From the NCBI RefSeq assembly GCF_013394855.1, contig NZ_JABMLK010000001.1, positions 2,313,501 to 2,377,500 on the forward strand: a stretch of DNA of 64,000 bases, written 5' to 3'. A model generated the notes under the pieces. It saw only the letters and a list, made by a program, of their open reading frames with translations. It was not told the DNA's origin and ran no database searches. The stretch is from Limnobaculum xujianqingii (GTDB lineage Bacteria > Pseudomonadota > Gammaproteobacteria > Enterobacterales > Enterobacteriaceae). The translations under genes and the position numbers were made by a program. Each line of letters begins with the position of its first letter. Positions within the stretch are counted from its first letter, which is position 1. Below are positions 41,435-52,333 of this stretch, in pieces.

Positions 41435-42268
41435 ATGTCAACAACGAATACGATTAAGCTTAAAGATGGAACGACGCTGTACTATAAGGATTGGGGTTAT
41501 GGTCAACCAATAGTATTCAGCCACGGCTGGCCACTCTCTTCTGACGCCTTCGAAGACCAAATGCTGTTTCTCGCAGCCCATGACTATCGGGTAATTGCCC
41601 ATGACCGTCGGGGACACGGGCGCTCTTCCCAACCATGGGGAGGCCACAATATGGATCAATATGCAGACGATCTGGCTGAATTAACTAAAGCGCTGGATTT
41701 GCGTGATGCAATACATATAGGGCATTCAACCGGAGGTGGTGAAGTTGCTCGCTATATAGGTCGTCATGGTACTCAGAGAGTATCAAAAGCGGTATTAATT
41801 GGCGCAGTTCCCCCCATTATGTTGAAAACCGACTTCAATCCGGCAGGACTGCCCAAAGAGGTGTTTGATGGTATCCGTAAAGGGGTACATGACGATCGCT
41901 CGCAGTTCTTTAAAGATCTGTCAGAAACCTTCTATGGTTTTAATCGTCCCGATTCAAAACCGTCACAAGGGTTGCGTGACAGCTTCTGGTTACAAGGAAT
42001 GTCGGGTTCAATTAAAGCTTTGTATGACTGTGTAAAAGCCTTCTCTGAAACCGACCAACGGGAAGATCTCAAAAAAATGACGATCCCAACGCTGGTTATT
42101 TATGGTGATGACGATCAGATTGTGCCACCAAAAAGCTCCAGTGAAGCGGCTATCAAGTTGCTGCCAGATCCACATGTTAAAGTGTATAAAGGCGCATCAC
42201 ATGGCCTTTGCAGCACTCACAAGGACCAAATTAATAAAGATTTACTGGAGTTTATCAGAGGGAAGTAG
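41435..42268 (+). CDS. Alpha/beta hydrolase of the non-haem chloroperoxidase/arylesterase group
   Basis: A 277-residue enzyme with complete serine hydrolase signatures: oxyanion segment [24 protein letters not shown], nucleophile elbow GHSTGG (Ser98), the acid in [10 protein letters not shown] and the His in GASHGL near the C-terminus. This group includes cofactor-free haloperoxidases and arylesterases; the true substrate is probably an ester or lactone and is not deducible. AAGGA precedes the ATG. The gene stands alone, with its own terminator, next to two genes of unknown function. Confidence 0.93.
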   Translation: MSTTNTIKLKDGTTLYYKDWGYGQPIVFSHGWPLSSDAFEDQMLFLAAHDYRVIAHDRRGHGRSSQPWGGHNMDQYADDLAELTKALDLRDAIHIGHSTGGGEVARYIGRHGTQRVSKAVLIGAVPPIMLKTDFNPAGLPKEVFDGIRKGVHDDRSQFFKDLSETFYGFNRPDSKPSQGLRDSFWLQGMSGSIKALYDCVKAFSETDQREDLKKMTIPTLVIYGDDDQIVPPKSSSEAAIKLLPDPHVKVYKGASHGLCSTHKDQINKDLLEFIRGK

Positions 42269-42297
42269 CATCTCTGCATCTATCGATAACAAAAAAT

Positions 42298-42325
42298 CAG
42301 GCCCCAGAAATTATTGGGGCTTTTG
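42298..42325 (+). terminator. Rho-independent terminator after the hydrolase gene
   Basis: GCCCCA pairs with TGGGGC across an AT-rich loop and is followed by TTTTG, about 30 bases past the stop. Confidence 0.85.
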
Positions 42326-42506
42326 ATTAACATTTTGCTGTCACACGCTTTTTTGCAACGTTCTATTTGATACCCTGTACAGACAGACGCTAAAGTGTGT
42401 AATGAGTTGTAGAGCAAGCTATTACTACCCGGCAGCATTTAATAAAGCCTCATTAGATGGAGCGAAAATCTGTTAACTAATACAGATATATCAAAAGGAT
42501 GTGCTT

Positions 42507-44753
42507 GTGCTGAGTCTATCTAGAAATATCTTTCTCGTTCTGGTTTGTTATACCGGAAGTTTTGGCAATTATGCCTACGCACTTTTTGAAGGGCTCCCAC
42601 CCAACTATTTTGAAGCACAACTGTATCTTTCAGAAGGTCAGGGAAGATTTGTCAAAATGACGAAACTTGATGATAAATCGCTGACGGCTATTCTGACTAT
42701 AAAAGGCACAAAATTTCAAACTCATGCTTTTGATAAAAGTAATCCTGAACAAAAGAATATCGGCAATAAACCCGCCCCGATTTACAGCTCGCCTGAGCTT
42801 CCTGTTTATCCCTCGCTTTTAAAGCCAAATAGTAATTTGGCAACGCGTATGTTTAGCAACACTGCACAACAAAGCTTATTTATAGCTTATGGCCTTGAAA
42901 GCGGTAACCAGGCCTGTATTGATCATCATTGTATTAAACAACGGGCTAAAAAGGATTTTGAATTTCATGGTTTTATGTTAATCCCCCTCTCGTTATATCG
43001 GGCGGATTCCGCAGAAAACCAATATCGTCCTACTGTTATCGGATTTGATGGAGTAGAAAATTCACCTGAATCTGCTCAACCGCAAGTGGTCTTTACACAG
43101 TATTCAGGTGAATGGAATGAGGACTTAAAGAAACAGGCAAAAGATTTCTTTGAACAGGGATGGGCAAGCATTTATAAAAATATAAGTTTCCCTGAAAATA
43201 TTTCTTACCAGCAACCTGCCATTGAAAGCGTGCAACTCCAGGAATTACGTAAAATATATTCTGAAGTAGCTGCCACTCAATTTGGTTCCAAGGGGTTTAA
43301 CCAGGCATTTACCAAGATGCAAACTTTTTTTAAGCATAACCGCTATCAGGATCTGGATAAGGAAAATAAACATTCTACCTATACTATCTGGCTTACTGAT
43401 TATGGCTATTGGCTGTTCAAAACCAACCAAACTCAAGAGGCAATTGAAATATTGCATGAAGCAGTCAGTCGTGATGCAGGCAACCCAGCCAAGTATCTGG
43501 TGCTGGCTGATGCACAAATGCATATGTCAATGTCGATGCCCTACCGTCTGGAGCTAAAAGAAAAACGCACCTACTATTCGCTGGCAGCCAAAGATAATTA
43601 CCGACAATACTGTCGATTTATGCTGGAGCAAGACAAAGAAATCAAAGGGGAAACTCAAGTACGAATTAAGCATTATCTTGGTATTAATGAGATTAAGCCG
43701 GAGTATTGTATAGCTCATTTTCGGCTGGTAAATGCAGTACGGAATGGGAAGTTGAACCTGGTGCAATCCCTTATTGACCAAGGACTCAATGCTAATATTC
43801 AGGGTTATTATGGCAGATCGCTACTGGGTTATGCGGTGAACAATAATAACTATAATATGGTTTCACTGCTGCTTAAAAATGGCGCTGACGCAGCCTTTAC
43901 TGAAGGTGAAGGCAATGGCAGACAGGGGATTTTAGTCTTTGCTTTGAAAAACCTCAGTTGGCAAGCCGGGCGTTTAGCCAAAGACCAACCGCTTAATACA
44001 CGCCTTGCCGATCTTTTATTGTCAAATGGAGCAGATATAAACGCACTTTCATTAAATAATTCCTGGGTATTAATGGATGCAATTATTGACCGCGCTGATG
44101 AAAGAGTCATCCGCTATCTCCTGGCTAATGGCGCTAACCCACAACTAAAAGAAGCCAATACCTATAAAACGCCTTTAATTGCCTCTTTGACAAGAAACTT
44201 ATTAGATACTGCACAAATATTAATGCAGGAAGGTAAAGCAGATGTGAATTACACCACTTATTCATCACTTTATCAGTGTGGAACGCCTTTAATATTCTTT
44301 CTGAATGAACTGGATATTCGCGAACGAAGAGATAAAGTTGGTTCTGTTAAACCCGAAGTTATTACAACGCTGAAAATGCTGTTTGAAAAAGGTGCCGATC
44401 CTACATTAGGAGGGAAATCAAAAGGTAAAGAATGCAGTGAAAAAAATGGCTGGGAAGTGGTTGAAATGCTGGCCCGAAAAATTCCTTCTCCTGAACTACG
44501 CTGCATAATTGATCAGCACCGCCCATCAGACGCAGTTTCATCCGATAAAGAAAACTCGCCTTTATGCCATTTGAAGTTAGTCAAAAAACCAGAGCTAAAA
44601 CACGGGAAGTGGGTTTATTGGAATAATTCGAACATGAAATATTCAAGCATCTATAAAAACGATAACAAAATTAGCATTTGGAGAGGTTGGGATAATTCAA
44701 ACAAAACTACATTAGAACAAAATTATGGTAGCGATAGTGATAAAAGCAAATGA
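42507..44753 (+). CDS. Exported ankyrin-repeat protein of unknown function
   Basis: A protein of about 748 residues with a hydrophobic N-terminus (SRNIFLVLVCYTGSFGNYAYA) that looks like a signal peptide. Residues 60-260 form an unfamiliar domain with a CIDHHC pair. A helical TPR-like stretch (about 290-350) contains TNQTQEAIEILHEAVSRD. From about 405 to 640 there are four or more ankyrin repeats (NAVRNGKLNLVQSLIDQG, NNNYNMVSLLLKNGADA, DLLLSNGADINA, VIRYLLANGANP). The tail is Lys/Asn/Ser-rich. The start is taken as GTG at 42507, seven bases after AGGA; GTG at 42501 is too close to it. Codon use is AT-rich and it sits in the accessory interval. Confidence 0.8.
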   Translation: MLSLSRNIFLVLVCYTGSFGNYAYALFEGLPPNYFEAQLYLSEGQGRFVKMTKLDDKSLTAILTIKGTKFQTHAFDKSNPEQKNIGNKPAPIYSSPELPVYPSLLKPNSNLATRMFSNTAQQSLFIAYGLESGNQACIDHHCIKQRAKKDFEFHGFMLIPLSLYRADSAENQYRPTVIGFDGVENSPESAQPQVVFTQYSGEWNEDLKKQAKDFFEQGWASIYKNISFPENISYQQPAIESVQLQELRKIYSEVAATQFGSKGFNQAFTKMQTFFKHNRYQDLDKENKHSTYTIWLTDYGYWLFKTNQTQEAIEILHEAVSRDAGNPAKYLVLADAQMHMSMSMPYRLELKEKRTYYSLAAKDNYRQYCRFMLEQDKEIKGETQVRIKHYLGINEIKPEYCIAHFRLVNAVRNGKLNLVQSLIDQGLNANIQGYYGRSLLGYAVNNNNYNMVSLLLKNGADAAFTEGEGNGRQGILVFALKNLSWQAGRLAKDQPLNTRLADLLLSNGADINALSLNNSWVLMDAIIDRADERVIRYLLANGANPQLKEANTYKTPLIASLTRNLLDTAQILMQEGKADVNYTTYSSLYQCGTPLIFFLNELDIRERRDKVGSVKPEVITTLKMLFEKGADPTLGGKSKGKECSEKNGWEVVEMLARKIPSPELRCIIDQHRPSDAVSSDKENSPLCHLKLVKKPELKHGKWVYWNNSNMKYSSIYKNDNKISIWRGWDNSNKTTLEQNYGSDSDKSK

Positions 44754-44814
44754 CTGTTAAATTAAAACAGTATAACTGTCATCATATTAGCTATTGTTTT
44801 AGGGGTAAGAATTT

Positions 44815-44890
<76 letters not shown>

Positions 44891-44928
44891 ATTAGGAGGT
44901 ATTTTACTGACCGCTGTTATCTGAAATT

Positions 44929-45004
<76 letters not shown>

Positions 45005-45390
45005 ATCTCAATGCAGATAACCCCTTACGCAAGATAACTTGTTGTTATAACGCTATGATTATAAAAACAAAATAACTACACCCTGCGTTTGGATGCGCTG
45101 CATTATGTACTAAACTCATAACGCTGGCAAGACTTTTAACGAAAATTTTTACTGGTCAAAATAACCGCAAACCCTACTGTCGCAACTCATGCAGACGATT
45201 TTTTCATCAATTTATCAAAATTGGCCTGTAGGGGTTGTCTGAGTTTGGGTGGCGGTTTTCTCAACCATTACAGGATAAGCCAAAAGCGTCATTGCATCAT
45301 TTTATATCGGTAAGTAATCACTACCCTGATGTTGGCATTGTTTGATACTTTAGCTCTTCACCAATTTTAACCAGACTTGGAAATTCATTT
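45005..45390. other. Non-coding part of the insert between tRNA-Gly copies 2 and 3
   Basis: About 386 bp with no credible frame, repeat or strong hairpin. It is part of the 913-bp interval that separates tRNA copies 2 and 3. Confidence 0.5.
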
Positions 45391-45624
45391 CTAATAGATT
45401 GGCTTATTAACTGCGTGAGTATCTAGATCAATAAGATAATCTATTCGAATATTTTCATCATAAGGGTAAATATCGTATCCATACCGGGCACAAAAGACGG
45501 AAATAAAGTCCTTTTCACTAACCTCACTCAAAACCGCCATCATTCGCTGTTTTAATTGCCCGACAGATGATACTTTGCCTGAAAGTAGTACATCACCGTT
45601 AATGCTCTCTATTCCAACTAGCAT
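45391..45624 (-). CDS. Small hypothetical protein in the tRNA-Gly interval
   Basis: A 77-residue frame (MLVGIESINGDVLLSGKVSS...) with a plausible mixed alpha/beta composition but no family that I recognise and no clear ribosome-binding site. It reads in the same direction as the tRNAs and could be co-transcribed from the tRNA promoter at 46041. It may be a remnant or an immunity-type small protein; uncertain. Confidence 0.4.
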   Translation of the reverse strand: MLVGIESINGDVLLSGKVSSVGQLKQRMMAVLSEVSEKDFISVFCARYGYDIYPYDENIRIDYLIDLDTHAVNKPIY

Positions 45625-45690
45625 ATATAAATTCTATTTTTCAAATAATACAAACTGATACCATATCTCAAATCTAATAAGACTGAAGTA

Positions 45691-45906
45691 ATGATGAAAA
45701 TGAAAGAATCTGACTTACCAACGATTATCGCTCAAGATAAGCAAGCTTGGGCGGCAATACAAGATATCGCTTCTTATGAAAAAAAACAGGAGGCACTCGC
45801 GTTATTAAAAATACTCACTCTTGGTCAACAGCAAGTTGAAGACAATCAGCTAACACCGATAGGAGATGTAGTTCAACGTTTAAAAAACCGAAGTAAAAAG
45901 GATTAA
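45691..45906 (+). CDS. Small protein resembling the C-terminal half of a Phd/YefM-type antitoxin
   Basis: A 71-residue frame. The segment EALALLKILTLGQQQVEDNQLTPIGDVVQRLKNR resembles the C-terminal helix and linker of prevent-host-death antitoxins, but the N-terminal DNA-binding part is short and no toxin gene follows: a tRNA-Gly begins 12 bases later. It may be an orphan or truncated antitoxin, or a solitary small protein. The resemblance is from memory and has not been tested. Confidence 0.5.
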   Translation: MMKMKESDLPTIIAQDKQAWAAIQDIASYEKKQEALALLKILTLGQQQVEDNQLTPIGDVVQRLKNRSKKD

Positions 45907-45917
45907 TGACTAAAATT

Positions 45918-45993
<76 letters not shown>

Positions 45994-46040
45994 ATTTGGA
46001 AGGCCGTACGTTATACAGATAACAACGTGACGGGGAGCGC

Positions 46041-46068
46041 ATTATACGAAAACTAATCTGTCCCGCAA
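46041..46068 (-). promoter_or_regulatory. Stable-RNA promoter for tRNA-Gly copy 3
   Basis: On the minus strand, TTGCGG (-35) is followed by a 16-base spacer and a perfect TATAAT (-10), then a GC-rich discriminator GCGCTCCCCG. This is the classic stringently controlled tRNA promoter layout and lies about 48 bases before the mature tRNA 5' end. Confidence 0.8.
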
Positions 46069-46175
46069 GCCCCACTATCAAAAAATCACACATTATTTCT
46101 TTGTCTGCTTATTAAAGCGGCAAAATGCTCTAATAAGCAGCAGACATTAATAATACGGCTCAATCTTCGCCGCTC

Positions 46176-46721
46176 TTACAGCTTAATAAAATTCTCGCGA
46201 TAGTAAGCCAGTTCTGCAATTGAATCACGAATATCATCCAATGCCTGGTGGGTACTCTGCTTGGTAATACCTGCCAGTACTTCTGGTTTCCAGCGGCGTG
46301 CCAGCTCTTTCAGCGTACTGACATCCAGATAGCGATAGTGGAAATAGCGCTCCAGTTCTGGCATATAGCGATAAAGGAAGCGACGATCCTGACCGATACT
46401 GTTACCACAAATAGGTGAGCAGCCATGAGGTACCCACTGCTGTAAAAACTCAATGGTTTTTTGCTCAGCGGCCTGTTCATCAAAAGCGCTCTGCTTAACC
46501 CGCGTCACTAATCCGCTTGCGGTGTGGGTAGTGGTGTTCCACTCATCCATCAACGCCATATGTTCATCCGTTTGATGAATCGCGAAAACCGGCCCTTCAG
46601 CCAGAACATTCAGGTTAGCATCCGTCACTATGGTGGCGATTTCGATGATGCGATTAATTTCAGGATCTAAACCGGTCATTTCCAGATCGATCCAAATCAG
46701 GTTATTCTCATTCCCGGACAT
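46176..46721 (-). CDS. orn: Oligoribonuclease
   Basis: A DEDDh exoribonuclease that degrades very short RNAs and dinucleotides such as pGpG. At 181 residues it is full length. Motifs are [11 protein letters not shown] (Exo I, Asp/Glu), [17 protein letters not shown] (Exo II) and [10 protein letters not shown] (Exo III with the catalytic His). AGGAAACATC precedes the ATG. Divergent from rsgA, as in E. coli. Confidence 0.98.
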   Translation of the reverse strand: MSGNENNLIWIDLEMTGLDPEINRIIEIATIVTDANLNVLAEGPVFAIHQTDEHMALMDEWNTTTHTASGLVTRVKQSAFDEQAAEQKTIEFLQQWVPHGCSPICGNSIGQDRRFLYRYMPELERYFHYRYLDVSTLKELARRWKPEVLAGITKQSTHQALDDIRDSIAELAYYRENFIKL

Positions 46722-46811
46722 GATGTTTCCTGCGTGATTAACTGAACATCAGTGTATCATAGCCGTTTGACGCGTTCTCGGCGACTGTCACTGCTGCTAA
46801 AAGGTATTTTT

Positions 46812-47855
46812 GTGAGTAAGAATAAACTGTCTAAAGGTCAACAACGACGCGTTGCTGCTAACCATCAGCGACGTTTACAGACAACCAATCAAAAACCAGA
46901 GCCCGACGATTCGCTGTTTGGCGAACCTCAGGAAGGTATCGTCATTAGCCGTTTTGGCAAGCACGCCGATGTGGAAGCACCGGATGCCAGTCTACACCGT
47001 TGCAATATTCGTCGCACCATTGGCTCGTTAGTCACAGGCGATCGTGTCGTATGGCGAGCGGCCATCACCACACAGTCGAAAGGCATTATCGAAGCAGTAC
47101 ACGACCGTATTTCGGTTCTTACCCGTCCCGACTTTTATGATGGCATAAAACCCATCGCTGCCAATATCGACCAAATTATTATCGTCTCAGCCATATTGCC
47201 TGAACTTTCTCTGAATATCATCGACCGCTATCTGGTGGCTTGCGAAACTTTATCGGTTGAACCGATCATTGTATTGAATAAAGTTGATTTACTGGATGAA
47301 GAAGGTCGTGAGTTTATTAATCAAACCATGCAAATTTACCAGCATATTGGCTATACCGTATTACAAGTTTCCAGCTATACCGGTGAAGGAATGGTTGAGT
47401 TAAAGTCTCACCTCGATCACCACATCAGTATTTTTGCCGGTCAGTCCGGTGTAGGTAAATCCAGTCTGCTGAATGCCCTGCTGCCTGCCGATGAAGCCAA
47501 TATTCATGTAGGTGAAGTATCCGATAACTCAGGACTTGGTCAACATACTACAACCGCCTCTCGCCTGTATCACCTGCCGGATGGCGGTGACATTATTGAT
47601 TCACCGGGAGTACGTGAATTTGGCCTCTGGCATCTGGAACCGGAACAGGTAACGGAAGGCTATATTGAGTTCCGCGACTATCTGGGCCACTGCAAATTCC
47701 GCGACTGTAAGCATATTGACGATCCCGGCTGCGCCATTCGCCAGGCGGTAGAGCAGGGAAAAATCTCTGAAGAACGCTATGATAACTATCTGAAAATACT
47801 GGATAGTATGGCCGACGTAAAAGTTCGTAAAAACACATTAGAAACCAAAGATTAA
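46812..47855 (+). CDS. rsgA: Ribosome small-subunit GTPase RsgA
   Basis: A circularly permuted GTPase that acts late in 30S maturation. An N-terminal OB fold (about 40-105; [17 protein letters not shown]) precedes the permuted G domain, in which G4 NKVDLLD comes before G1 GQSGVGKSS and G3 [11 protein letters not shown]-terminal zinc module has [14 protein letters not shown]. The frame is open from 46752, but GTG at 46812, with AAAGG upstream, gives the [13 protein letters not shown]-terminus of E. coli RsgA, which also starts with GTG. The product is 347 residues. Confidence 0.97.
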   Translation: MSKNKLSKGQQRRVAANHQRRLQTTNQKPEPDDSLFGEPQEGIVISRFGKHADVEAPDASLHRCNIRRTIGSLVTGDRVVWRAAITTQSKGIIEAVHDRISVLTRPDFYDGIKPIAANIDQIIIVSAILPELSLNIIDRYLVACETLSVEPIIVLNKVDLLDEEGREFINQTMQIYQHIGYTVLQVSSYTGEGMVELKSHLDHHISIFAGQSGVGKSSLLNALLPADEANIHVGEVSDNSGLGQHTTTASRLYHLPDGGDIIDSPGVREFGLWHLEPEQVTEGYIEFRDYLGHCKFRDCKHIDDPGCAIRQAVEQGKISEERYDNYLKILDSMADVKVRKNTLETKD

Positions 47856-48056
47856 TGACATATTATTGTCGGAATCTGGCTATTAACAGAACCCGGTAAT
47901 TTATTGCCTGAAACATTGCCGATTGGCTGTGGTCATAATCAGGATAAATCACAATTTATAACGGTATGCGGCAGGTGAATGACTTTATATTTCAGCCCCG
48001 CTACAATGCGCGACTTTGATTTAACAGCCAGACAAATAACGCAAAGAGGATACCCC

Positions 48057-48920
48057 GTGCTGGATCGTATAAAAGTACAGTTACAATATTTACTCCCTAA
48101 GCAGGGGCTTACTCAACTGGCAGGTTGGGGAGCCAGTAAACAGGCAGGATGGCTAACCCGCCTGGTCGTCAAAGGGTTTGCCAAATATTACCGCGTAGAT
48201 ATGCAGGAAGCTCAGCAGCCAAACCCTGAGTCATACGCCACATTTAATGATTTCTTTGTTCGCCCACTGAAAGACGGTGCTCGCCCGATTGTTGAGGGTG
48301 AACGTCAACTGGCACTGCCTGCCGATGGCGCAGTCAGCCAGTTAGGCGCAATTACTGAAGGCAAATTACTTCAGGCCAAAGGACATGACTATACGCTGGA
48401 AGCTTTGTTAGCTTGCAACATGCCAATGGTAGAAAAATTTCGCAATGGCCAATTTGCCACTATTTATCTTTCCCCTCGCGACTACCACCGGGTACATATG
48501 CCGTGCAACGGCGTGCTGCGTGAAATGCTGTATGTTCCTGGTGATTTGTTTTCGGTAAATCCGCTAACGGCAGAAAATGTTCCTAACCTGTTTGCCCGTA
48601 ATGAACGGGTTATTTGTCTGTTTGATACCGATTTTGGTCCAATGGTACAAATTTTGGTTGGTGCCACCATTGTTGGCAGTATTGAAACCGTCTGGGCTGG
48701 TACTATTACCCCTCCTCGTCAGGGAGTACTGCAACGCTGGACTTATCCGATCGAAGGTGAAGGATCGGTCATACTGAAAAAAGGCGATGAAATGGGCCGC
48801 TTTAAATTAGGCTCTACGGTTATTAATCTGTTTGCTGAAAACAGCATCACCTTTTCACCGGCTCTTCAGTGCAAAACACCAACCCGAATGGGTGAATTAT
48901 TCGCGGAAGCCCGTGAATAA
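48057..48920 (+). CDS. psd: Phosphatidylserine decarboxylase
   Basis: A membrane-associated pyruvoyl enzyme that makes phosphatidylethanolamine. It has [21 protein letters not shown] with the catalytic His, [35 protein letters not shown] and the self-cleavage site LGST (in [11 protein letters not shown]), where Ser becomes the pyruvoyl group. The frame is open from 47979, but GTG at 48057 follows AGAGGA at good spacing and aligns with the E. coli start. The product is 287 residues; the C-terminal tail is shorter than in E. coli (322). It is upstream of mscM, as in E. coli. Confidence 0.97.
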   Translation: MLDRIKVQLQYLLPKQGLTQLAGWGASKQAGWLTRLVVKGFAKYYRVDMQEAQQPNPESYATFNDFFVRPLKDGARPIVEGERQLALPADGAVSQLGAITEGKLLQAKGHDYTLEALLACNMPMVEKFRNGQFATIYLSPRDYHRVHMPCNGVLREMLYVPGDLFSVNPLTAENVPNLFARNERVICLFDTDFGPMVQILVGATIVGSIETVWAGTITPPRQGVLQRWTYPIEGEGSVILKKGDEMGRFKLGSTVINLFAENSITFSPALQCKTPTRMGELFAEARE

Positions 48921-48968
48921 TAAAGGTGAACTTCACTCGCCACGATAACTTAACCAATAGCTGAGTAG

Positions 48969-51900
48969 ATGATGAAGCTGACCCGTTTATTATTAGCACT
49001 GTTAATAAGCCTGTTGTATCTGGCCCCACTTCAGGCAGCTCCGCAGCTTGATGCAGGACAAATCAAGCAGGAGATAAAACTGGTCGAAGCCGATAAGGAT
49101 ATGCCGAATCAGAAAGAGATTCTGGACGCCTATCAAAGTGCCCTGAATTGGGTAACTGAACGTTCAGACTCTCTTTCACGCAGTCAGCAATACCGTAAAG
49201 CTATTGATGAGTTTCCTAAACTCACCAAAACCCTGCGTACTCAGCTAGAAGCCGATAATGGGGAAGCACAGCCACCATCTGAAAATCTGACGCTGGCCGA
49301 ACTGGAACAGTTGTCAATTCAGACTAACAGCCAATTGCTGGAACTCAGCCGTCAGCTTCAGCAAGAGCAGGATCGTGCACGGGAAATTAGTAACTCACTG
49401 ACTCAACTCCCGCTACAACAGGCATCGACGCGTAAAGCGCTTGGCGATCTTGAACGCCGTCTGCCAGAACAAAATAATCAAACCACACCACTTAATCAGG
49501 CTAAATCACTGCAACTTCAGGCTGAGCTGGCCTTTTACAAATCCAAAGCGGACGAACTGGAATTAGAGCAATTATCCGCCAGTAACCGACAGGAAATTTC
49601 CCGCTTACAGATTGAAGTGGTAAAGAAAAAACAGGCTAAAACTGACAGCCTGCTGCAATTGATAAATAATCAGCTAAACACCCGTCGCCAGTTGGAAACC
49701 AGGCAAACGCTGGAACAGACCACTCAGTTGGCTGAACAGCATGGCGATTTGCCGCTTTCCATCCGTAAATTATTACAAGAAAATCAGGAACTGTCTGAAC
49801 GCTTAAGCCAACAGGCAGTCCGTCTGGATGAGATCTCTACTGAACAACGGGCCACAATTTCTAAAATTTTACAGGTTCGTCAGGCGCTAACTTCCCTTAG
49901 TGAACAGGCTCAGTGGCTGGGCATGTCTACCGCCCTGGGTGAAAGTTTAAGAATGCAGGTATCCCGCCTGCCAGAAATGCCAAAACCTCAGCCGCTGGAT
50001 ACTGAAATGGCTGAAATTCGGGTACAGCGTTTAAGTCTGGATGAACAGCGCGACAAGCTAATCCATATAACTCCCTTGCTACAGGATGATGGGCAGCCGC
50101 TTACCGCTTCACAACAAGAACTCGCTAAACAGCAGATCAAAATGCAGCAAGAACTGCTGTCATCATTGCTTGCCGGTGATGATTCATTAATTCTTGAGCT
50201 GACTAAGCTGAAAGTTTCTAACAATCAGTTGATAGATGCACTGGTAGAAATTAAAGATGCCTCCCACCGTTATCTGTTTTGGGTGGCCGACGTGAATACA
50301 CTAAACCTGAGTTATCCGATTCAGGTTCTGCAAGATCTGAACAAGCTGGTATCGCTGGATACGCTTTCTGAGCTTAGCGGTGCCTTTGGCATGATGTTAA
50401 CCACCAAAGAATCGGTGGTGCTGATTTTGGCGGCACTTGTATTGGTGGGCTTTAGCTTTAGCTCCCGTCGTCACTATCAGGCATTCTTAGAACGAGTGGC
50501 ATCACGTATTGGTAAGGTGACTCAGGACCAGTTTTCATCAACTATTCGTACCGTATTTTGGTCAGTGATCGTTGCGGTTCCGCTACCGGTGCTCTGGTGG
50601 GCGCTGGCTTATGGCCTGCAACATGCCTGGCAATACCCTATCGCTGTCGCCATTGGTGAAGGAGTTAATGCAACTGTACCGCTGATGTGGGTATTTATGA
50701 TCAGCGCCAGCTTTGCTCATCCGCAAGGCCTGTTTATCGCCCACTTCCGCTGGTCGCAAAATCGAGTGGCACGCGCTATGCGCTATTATCGCCTGTCGCT
50801 CTGGCTGGTTGTACCTTTAATTATTGCTTCCATCAGTTTTGATAACTTTAACGATCGCGAGTTCTCCGGCACATTAGGCCGTATTTGCTTTGTTCTGCTA
50901 TGTGGCGCATTAGTCATGATGACCACCAACCTGAGGCGGGCCGGCATACCGCTCTATCTTGATCGTAAGGGTTCCGGTGAGAATATGGTTAATCAGGCGC
51001 TATGGACCTTCCTGATTTGTGCCCCAATTGCCGCTGCGTTATCCGCCTGCTTTGGCTATTTGGCCACCGCCCAGGCGCTGCTGTTACGACTGGAAGCCTC
51101 GGTTGCCATCTGGTTCGGCCTGCTGGTTATTTATCATATCATCCGCCGTTGGATGCTAATTCAACGTCGCAGAATCGAGTTTGACCGGGCCAAACAGCGC
51201 CGGGCAGAACGACTGGCACAGCGGGCGAAAGGTGAAGAAGAAAGCCTGCCTACCAGCACTGAGGGACTGTTAGATAACGATGACTCAGTGGTCGTCGATC
51301 TGGATGCTATTAGTGCCCAGTCACTGCAATTAGTGCGCTCCATTCTAACCATGGTTGCTTTAGTTTCTCTTATTATTCTCTGGTCAGAAATCCATTCGGC
51401 ATTCGCCTTCCTGGAAAACATCCGGTTATGGGATGTAACCTCATCAGTACAGGGAACGGAGAGCATTCAGGCCATTACTTTAGGTTCAGTGCTGATTGCT
51501 ATTCTGGTGTTTATTGTTACTACCCAGTTAGTTCGTAACTTACCGGCACTGCTGGAGTTAGCAATCCTTCAACATCTGGATCTGACACCCGGCACCGGTT
51601 ACGCCATTACCACCATCACCAAATACATACTGATGCTAATTGGCGGTATGGTGGCCTTCTCGATGATTGGTGTTGACTGGTCCAAACTCCAGTGGTTAGT
51701 TGCAGCACTGGGTGTGGGACTTGGCTTTGGTTTACAACAGATCTTCGCCAACTTTGTCTCTGGCCTGATAATCCTGTTTGAAAAACCTATCCGTATCGGC
51801 GATACGGTGACAATTCGTGAGCTAACCGGTTCGATTACTAAAATTAACACCCGGGCAACCACCATTGTTGACTGGGATAGAAAAGAAATCATCGTTCCAA

Positions 51901-52292
51901 ACCAGGCATTTATTACCGAACAGTTTGTTAACTGGTCGCTGTCTGACTCCGTCACCCGTATTGTTTTAACCGTTCCGGCAACGGCAGACACCGATCCAAA
52001 TCTGGTGAAACAATTACTGGAAGACGCAGCACATAAATGCCAATTCGTACTGGAAACCCCTGCTCCAGATGCCTTCCTGGTGGATATTCAACAGGGCATT
52101 CAAATCTTTGAACTGCGGGTGTTTGCTGCCGAAATGGGTATGCGAATGCCGCTGCGTCATGAAATGCACTCGCTGATTCTCAAAGCCTATGCAGATCACG
52201 ATCTGACCCTGCCATTCCCACCATTCCAAATGCGCGCCGACGCCCTCTCCCGCGCGGGCCTCAGACCCCGGTTTAAAACCGGAGAAATTTAA
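48969..52292 (+). CDS. mscM: Miniconductance mechanosensitive channel MscM
   Basis: A large MscS-superfamily channel of 1107 residues that releases solutes at mild hypo-osmotic stress. A signal peptide (ending LQA, about residue 24) is followed by a long periplasmic coiled-coil region (30-480; LEQLSIQTNSQLLELSRQLQQEQ), about eleven membrane helices (485-920) and the MscS pore and cytoplasmic domain: GVGLGFGLQQIFANFVSGLIIL then FEKPIRIGDTVTI and IIVPNQAFITEQFVNWS. It follows psd by 48 bp and is probably co-transcribed. A terminator and repeat C follow. Confidence 0.96.
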   Translation: MMKLTRLLLALLISLLYLAPLQAAPQLDAGQIKQEIKLVEADKDMPNQKEILDAYQSALNWVTERSDSLSRSQQYRKAIDEFPKLTKTLRTQLEADNGEAQPPSENLTLAELEQLSIQTNSQLLELSRQLQQEQDRAREISNSLTQLPLQQASTRKALGDLERRLPEQNNQTTPLNQAKSLQLQAELAFYKSKADELELEQLSASNRQEISRLQIEVVKKKQAKTDSLLQLINNQLNTRRQLETRQTLEQTTQLAEQHGDLPLSIRKLLQENQELSERLSQQAVRLDEISTEQRATISKILQVRQALTSLSEQAQWLGMSTALGESLRMQVSRLPEMPKPQPLDTEMAEIRVQRLSLDEQRDKLIHITPLLQDDGQPLTASQQELAKQQIKMQQELLSSLLAGDDSLILELTKLKVSNNQLIDALVEIKDASHRYLFWVADVNTLNLSYPIQVLQDLNKLVSLDTLSELSGAFGMMLTTKESVVLILAALVLVGFSFSSRRHYQAFLERVASRIGKVTQDQFSSTIRTVFWSVIVAVPLPVLWWALAYGLQHAWQYPIAVAIGEGVNATVPLMWVFMISASFAHPQGLFIAHFRWSQNRVARAMRYYRLSLWLVVPLIIASISFDNFNDREFSGTLGRICFVLLCGALVMMTTNLRRAGIPLYLDRKGSGENMVNQALWTFLICAPIAAALSACFGYLATAQALLLRLEASVAIWFGLLVIYHIIRRWMLIQRRRIEFDRAKQRRAERLAQRAKGEEESLPTSTEGLLDNDDSVVVDLDAISAQSLQLVRSILTMVALVSLIILWSEIHSAFAFLENIRLWDVTSSVQGTESIQAITLGSVLIAILVFIVTTQLVRNLPALLELAILQHLDLTPGTGYAITTITKYILMLIGGMVAFSMIGVDWSKLQWLVAALGVGLGFGLQQIFANFVSGLIILFEKPIRIGDTVTIRELTGSITKINTRATTIVDWDRKEIIVPNQAFITEQFVNWSLSDSVTRIVLTVPATADTDPNLVKQLLEDAAHKCQFVLETPAPDAFLVDIQQGIQIFELRVFAAEMGMRMPLRHEMHSLILKAYADHDLTLPFPPFQMRADALSRAGLRPRFKTGEI

Positions 52293-52297
52293 ATAAT

Positions 52298-52320
52298 AAA
52301 GGCGCTGAAAAGCGCCTTTA
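52298..52320. terminator. Terminator after mscM
   Basis: AAAGGCGC pairs with GCGCCTTT around TGAAAA, six bases after the mscM stop. A/T-rich flanks on both sides suggest it works in both directions. Confidence 0.85.
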
Positions 52321-52333
52321 AAATAATAAACAA

